Source of the DNA: JAOTVV01 sp039591075 | GTDB taxonomy: Bacteria > Gemmatimonadota > Gemmatimonadetes > Gemmatimonadales > GWC2-71-9 | Reading direction: 5' to 3' | Length of the DNA stretch: 7,500 nt | NCBI GenBank assembly: GCA_039591075.1 | Contig: JBDHEI010000098.1 | Span: 1 to 7,500, forward strand | Program-made: the position numbers and the translations under genes | Part shown: piece after piece, positions 5,298 to 7,500 of the stretch | Layout of the letters: the number at the start of each line of letters is the position of its first letter | Numbering within the stretch: the stretch's first letter is position 1 | The notes under the pieces: model-generated | What the model was told of the DNA's origin: nothing | The model's input: the letters and a program-made list of their open reading frames with translations, nothing else | Database searches by the model: none

Positions 5298-7500
5298 ATG
5301 AGGTTCAAGAGCCTTGTCAGAGACGGTCTGGGACGATCCGGACCGCTGCTCGACACGGCGGCGCTCCTCAGGGCCGCTCTGGCCGTCTGTGCGGTGCTGT
5401 TGCTTGCGCTGCCAGCCCAAGCGCAGACCGGCGAGCTCTCGGGACGCGTCGTCGACCAAGCGACCGGGCAGCCGATGGAAGGCGCCCAGGTCGTGGTGGT
5501 CGGAACCAATCTCAGTGTCCGCACCCGAGCGGACGGACTCTACAACCTGCTGGGCATCCCGGCGGGCTCGCAGCAGATCCGGGCGCTCATCATCGGGTAT
5601 GCCACCCAGACGGCCACGTTGACGATCCAGTCGGGCGTCACCACGACCCTGGATTTCCAGCTGAGCCGAGCCGTGGTCTCACTCGATGCCATGGTCGTCA
5701 CCGGTCAGGCCGGTGAGATCAGCCGCAAACAGGTCGGCAACACCATCAGCCAGATCTCGGGGCGGGACATCGAGGCGCTCCCGATCTCCACCGCGAGCGA
5801 CGTGCTCCAGGGCATGGCCGCCGGCGTGACGGTCATGGACAACGTGGGCCAGGCCGGAGCGGGGAAACAGATCCGTCTCCGCGGCCACAACTCGGTGTCG
5901 CAGGGCAACACGCCCCTCATCTACGTGGACGGCATCCGCATCTCCGAGCAGTTCTACGCCGCCGCGGACGAGGCCGGATCGCAGGCACCGAGCCCGCTGG
6001 ATGACATCAACCCGGCGGACATCGACCGCGTGGAGGTCATCAAGGGCGCGGCCGCGACCACCCTGTACGGCACCCAGGCGTCTGCCGGTGTGATCCAGAT
6101 CTTCACGAAGCGCGGATCGCAATCGGCGCCCCGCTGGTCGGTGGCCATCGACCAGGGGTTCAACACGCTGGGACACGTCGGGCCCTCGAAGGACGTCAAC
6201 CCCACGGGGCTCGGGATGAACAACTGCAACTTCACGGGCCTCTCCGGAGACGCCACGTTCGCGACCGGCGACGCGATGTTCCCGGCGGACTCGAGCTGTC
6301 CGGCCAGCGGCAGCTGGCTGAGCTCGGGCCACGTGCAGCGATACAACGTGTCGGTGCGGGGTGGCGGCGAGCAACTCAACTACTTCGTGTCCGGACGGTT
6401 CGGCGACCAGAAGGGTGTACTGGGTGATCAGGGAAGCGAAGAGTACAGCGTCCGGGGCAACTTCGGCTTCTCGCCCGGGCGGACCTTCACGATCCTGCTG
6501 AACAACGCCTACACGCGTCGCAACGTGACGTGGGTCCCGGACGGCAACAACCGCGAAGGATTTGCGCTCAACGTGATGCGTGGCACCCAGGACTATACGC
6601 CTGGCCACATGGACGGCCAGATCCTCGACATGGGGCTGTTGCAGACCATCAACCACTTCACCACCGGCCTCACGGTGAACTGGAACCCGTTGCCCGGTAT
6701 GACCCACCGGTTGAACGCCGGCCTCGACTTCGCGGCATCGGACTACCAGGAAGACCATCCGTGGGGCTACTGGGGCGACCCGCCCGGCAGCCGCGAGGAC
6801 GATCAGTATCAGACCCGCACGATGACGCTGGACTACGCGGGCAGTTGGAGCACGCGCCTGAGCGGCTCGTTCTCCTCGCGGTTCTCCACCGGGGCGCAGA
6901 TCTACGAGGACAACCGCTACCGTCTGAACGGATTTGGCGAGCAGTTTGCCGGGCCGGGCGACAAGATCCTCGACAACGGGGCTATCACCAGCGTCAACGA
7001 GTTCCGGTACCGGCAGACCAACGGGGGCTTCTTCTTCCAGGAAGAGGTCGGGTTCGCCGATCGCCTGTTCCTCACGGGCGGTCTCCGGTTCGACGGCTTC
7101 AGCACCTTCGGCGAGGACTACGGGATGGCGATGTATCCCAAGATCTCCGTCGCGTACAACGTCTCTGAAGAGAGTTTCTGGCCCGACTGGTGGGATGGCA
7201 TGAAGCTCCGGGGCGCGTGGGGCGAGTCGGGCAGAGCGCCTGGCGCGTTTGACGCTCTCAAGACCTGGGACCCGGTCTCCGGTGACGAGGGGCGGCCGGG
7301 AGTGACCCCTGCAACGCTCGGCAACCCCGACCTGGGTCCCGAGCGCAGCCGTGAGCTGGAGTTCGGGTTCGAGGCGGCGATGTTCAACGGCCGGGTGGGC
7401 TTCGAGTTCACGCGGTACCAGCAGACGACCATCGACGCCCTGATCCCGGTGCAACAGATCCCGTCACTGGGCTTCATCGGTAGTCAGCTCCAGAATGTAG
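5298..7500 (+). CDS. SusC/RagA-type TonB-dependent outer-membrane receptor, 3' end cut by the window
   Basis: The frame is open from ATG 5298 to the window end (734 codons; the family is usually about 1000), so the C-terminal barrel is missing only because the window stops. The start has AGGGAGG 6 nt upstream. The order is signal peptide (1 to about 42, cleavage near PAQAQ), carboxypeptidase-regulatory-like domain (about 46-122, GRVVDQATGQPMEGAQVVV), TonB-box-like LDAMVVTGQ (129-137), plug (about 143-273, with RLRGHNSVSQGNTPLIYVDG, DIDRVEVIKGAAATTLYG, AGVIQIFTKRG), then beta-barrel strands with alternating aromatic residues. LGNPDLGPERSRELEFGFE near residue 675 is a typical SusC barrel signature. 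C310 and C334 are the only cysteines in the visible mature part. The protein should import a large substrate across the outer membrane using TonB energy. It probably shares an operon with the plug-only gene upstream; a SusD-like gene is expected downstream. The substrate cannot be inferred. Confidence 0.93.
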   Translation, partial: MRFKSLVRDGLGRSGPLLDTAALLRAALAVCAVLLLALPAQAQTGELSGRVVDQATGQPMEGAQVVVVGTNLSVRTRADGLYNLLGIPAGSQQIRALIIGYATQTATLTIQSGVTTTLDFQLSRAVVSLDAMVVTGQAGEISRKQVGNTISQISGRDIEALPISTASDVLQGMAAGVTVMDNVGQAGAGKQIRLRGHNSVSQGNTPLIYVDGIRISEQFYAAADEAGSQAPSPLDDINPADIDRVEVIKGAAATTLYGTQASAGVIQIFTKRGSQSAPRWSVAIDQGFNTLGHVGPSKDVNPTGLGMNNCNFTGLSGDATFATGDAMFPADSSCPASGSWLSSGHVQRYNVSVRGGGEQLNYFVSGRFGDQKGVLGDQGSEEYSVRGNFGFSPGRTFTILLNNAYTRRNVTWVPDGNNREGFALNVMRGTQDYTPGHMDGQILDMGLLQTINHFTTGLTVNWNPLPGMTHRLNAGLDFAASDYQEDHPWGYWGDPPGSREDDQYQTRTMTLDYAGSWSTRLSGSFSSRFSTGAQIYEDNRYRLNGFGEQFAGPGDKILDNGAITSVNEFRYRQTNGGFFFQEEVGFADRLFLTGGLRFDGFSTFGEDYGMAMYPKISVAYNVSEESFWPDWWDGMKLRGAWGESGRAPGAFDALKTWDPVSGDEGRPGVTPATLGNPDLGPERSRELEFGFEAAMFNGRVGFEFTRYQQTTIDALIPVQQIPSLGFIGSQLQNV

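Noticed and set aside
5679..7454. A 591-codon open frame on the minus strand opposite the susC-like gene
   Set aside because: It lies wholly antisense to a frame with clear SusC domains. Its composition is Arg/Val/His-rich without motifs, as expected for a shadow frame in GC-rich DNA.
1..7500. tRNA, rRNA, CRISPR, insertion sequence or phage genes
   Set aside because: No matching repeats, cloverleaf-like sequences, transposase motifs or phage gene motifs were seen.

Overview
The window is GC-rich, densely coding bacterial DNA. It holds a large secreted Asp-box propeller protein, a plug-only TonB-receptor-like protein and a SusC-type TonB-dependent receptor. This mix is typical of Gemmatimonadota, with Acidobacteriota or Bacteroidota/Rhodothermia as alternatives. 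The assignment rests on gene content and style only, because no rRNA or other marker gene is present.

Layout. (1) 96-3296 (+) encodes a 1066-aa exported BNR/Asp-box (sortilin/VPS10-like) beta-propeller protein with an Ig-like segment and a helical C-terminal tail. It carries an exact 36-bp in-frame tandem duplication. (2) 3310-4338 (-) encodes an EgtD-type histidine N-alpha-methyltransferase, the first enzyme of ergothioneine synthesis. It converges on gene 1 with only 13 bp between the stop codons. (3) 4339-4674 is a divergent intergenic region. It holds a GTAGG/CCTAC inverted repeat, a candidate sigma70-type promoter reading right, and a small hairpin abutting the next gene's Shine-Dalgarno. 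(4) 4675-5229 (+) encodes a 184-aa exported protein made only of a TonB-receptor plug domain, with no barrel. (5) 5298-7500 (+, cut by the window edge) encodes a SusC/RagA-type TonB-dependent outer-membrane receptor with signal peptide, carboxypeptidase-regulatory-like domain, plug and a partial barrel.

How they may work together. Genes 4 and 5 are codirectional, 68 bp apart, each with a strong Shine-Dalgarno, and probably form an operon for uptake of a large nutrient such as an oligosaccharide or peptide. A SusD-like partner would be expected beyond the right edge. The propeller protein may act at the cell surface or in the periplasm, but its substrate cannot be read from sequence. EgtD is cytoplasmic and functionally unrelated. 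No EgtB partner gene lies in the window.

No tRNA, rRNA, CRISPR array, insertion sequence or phage gene was seen. The points most worth a second look are the plug-only protein paired with a full receptor, the 36-bp duplication inside a propeller, the isolated EgtD with one changed histidine-pocket residue, and the inverted repeat upstream of the receptor operon.
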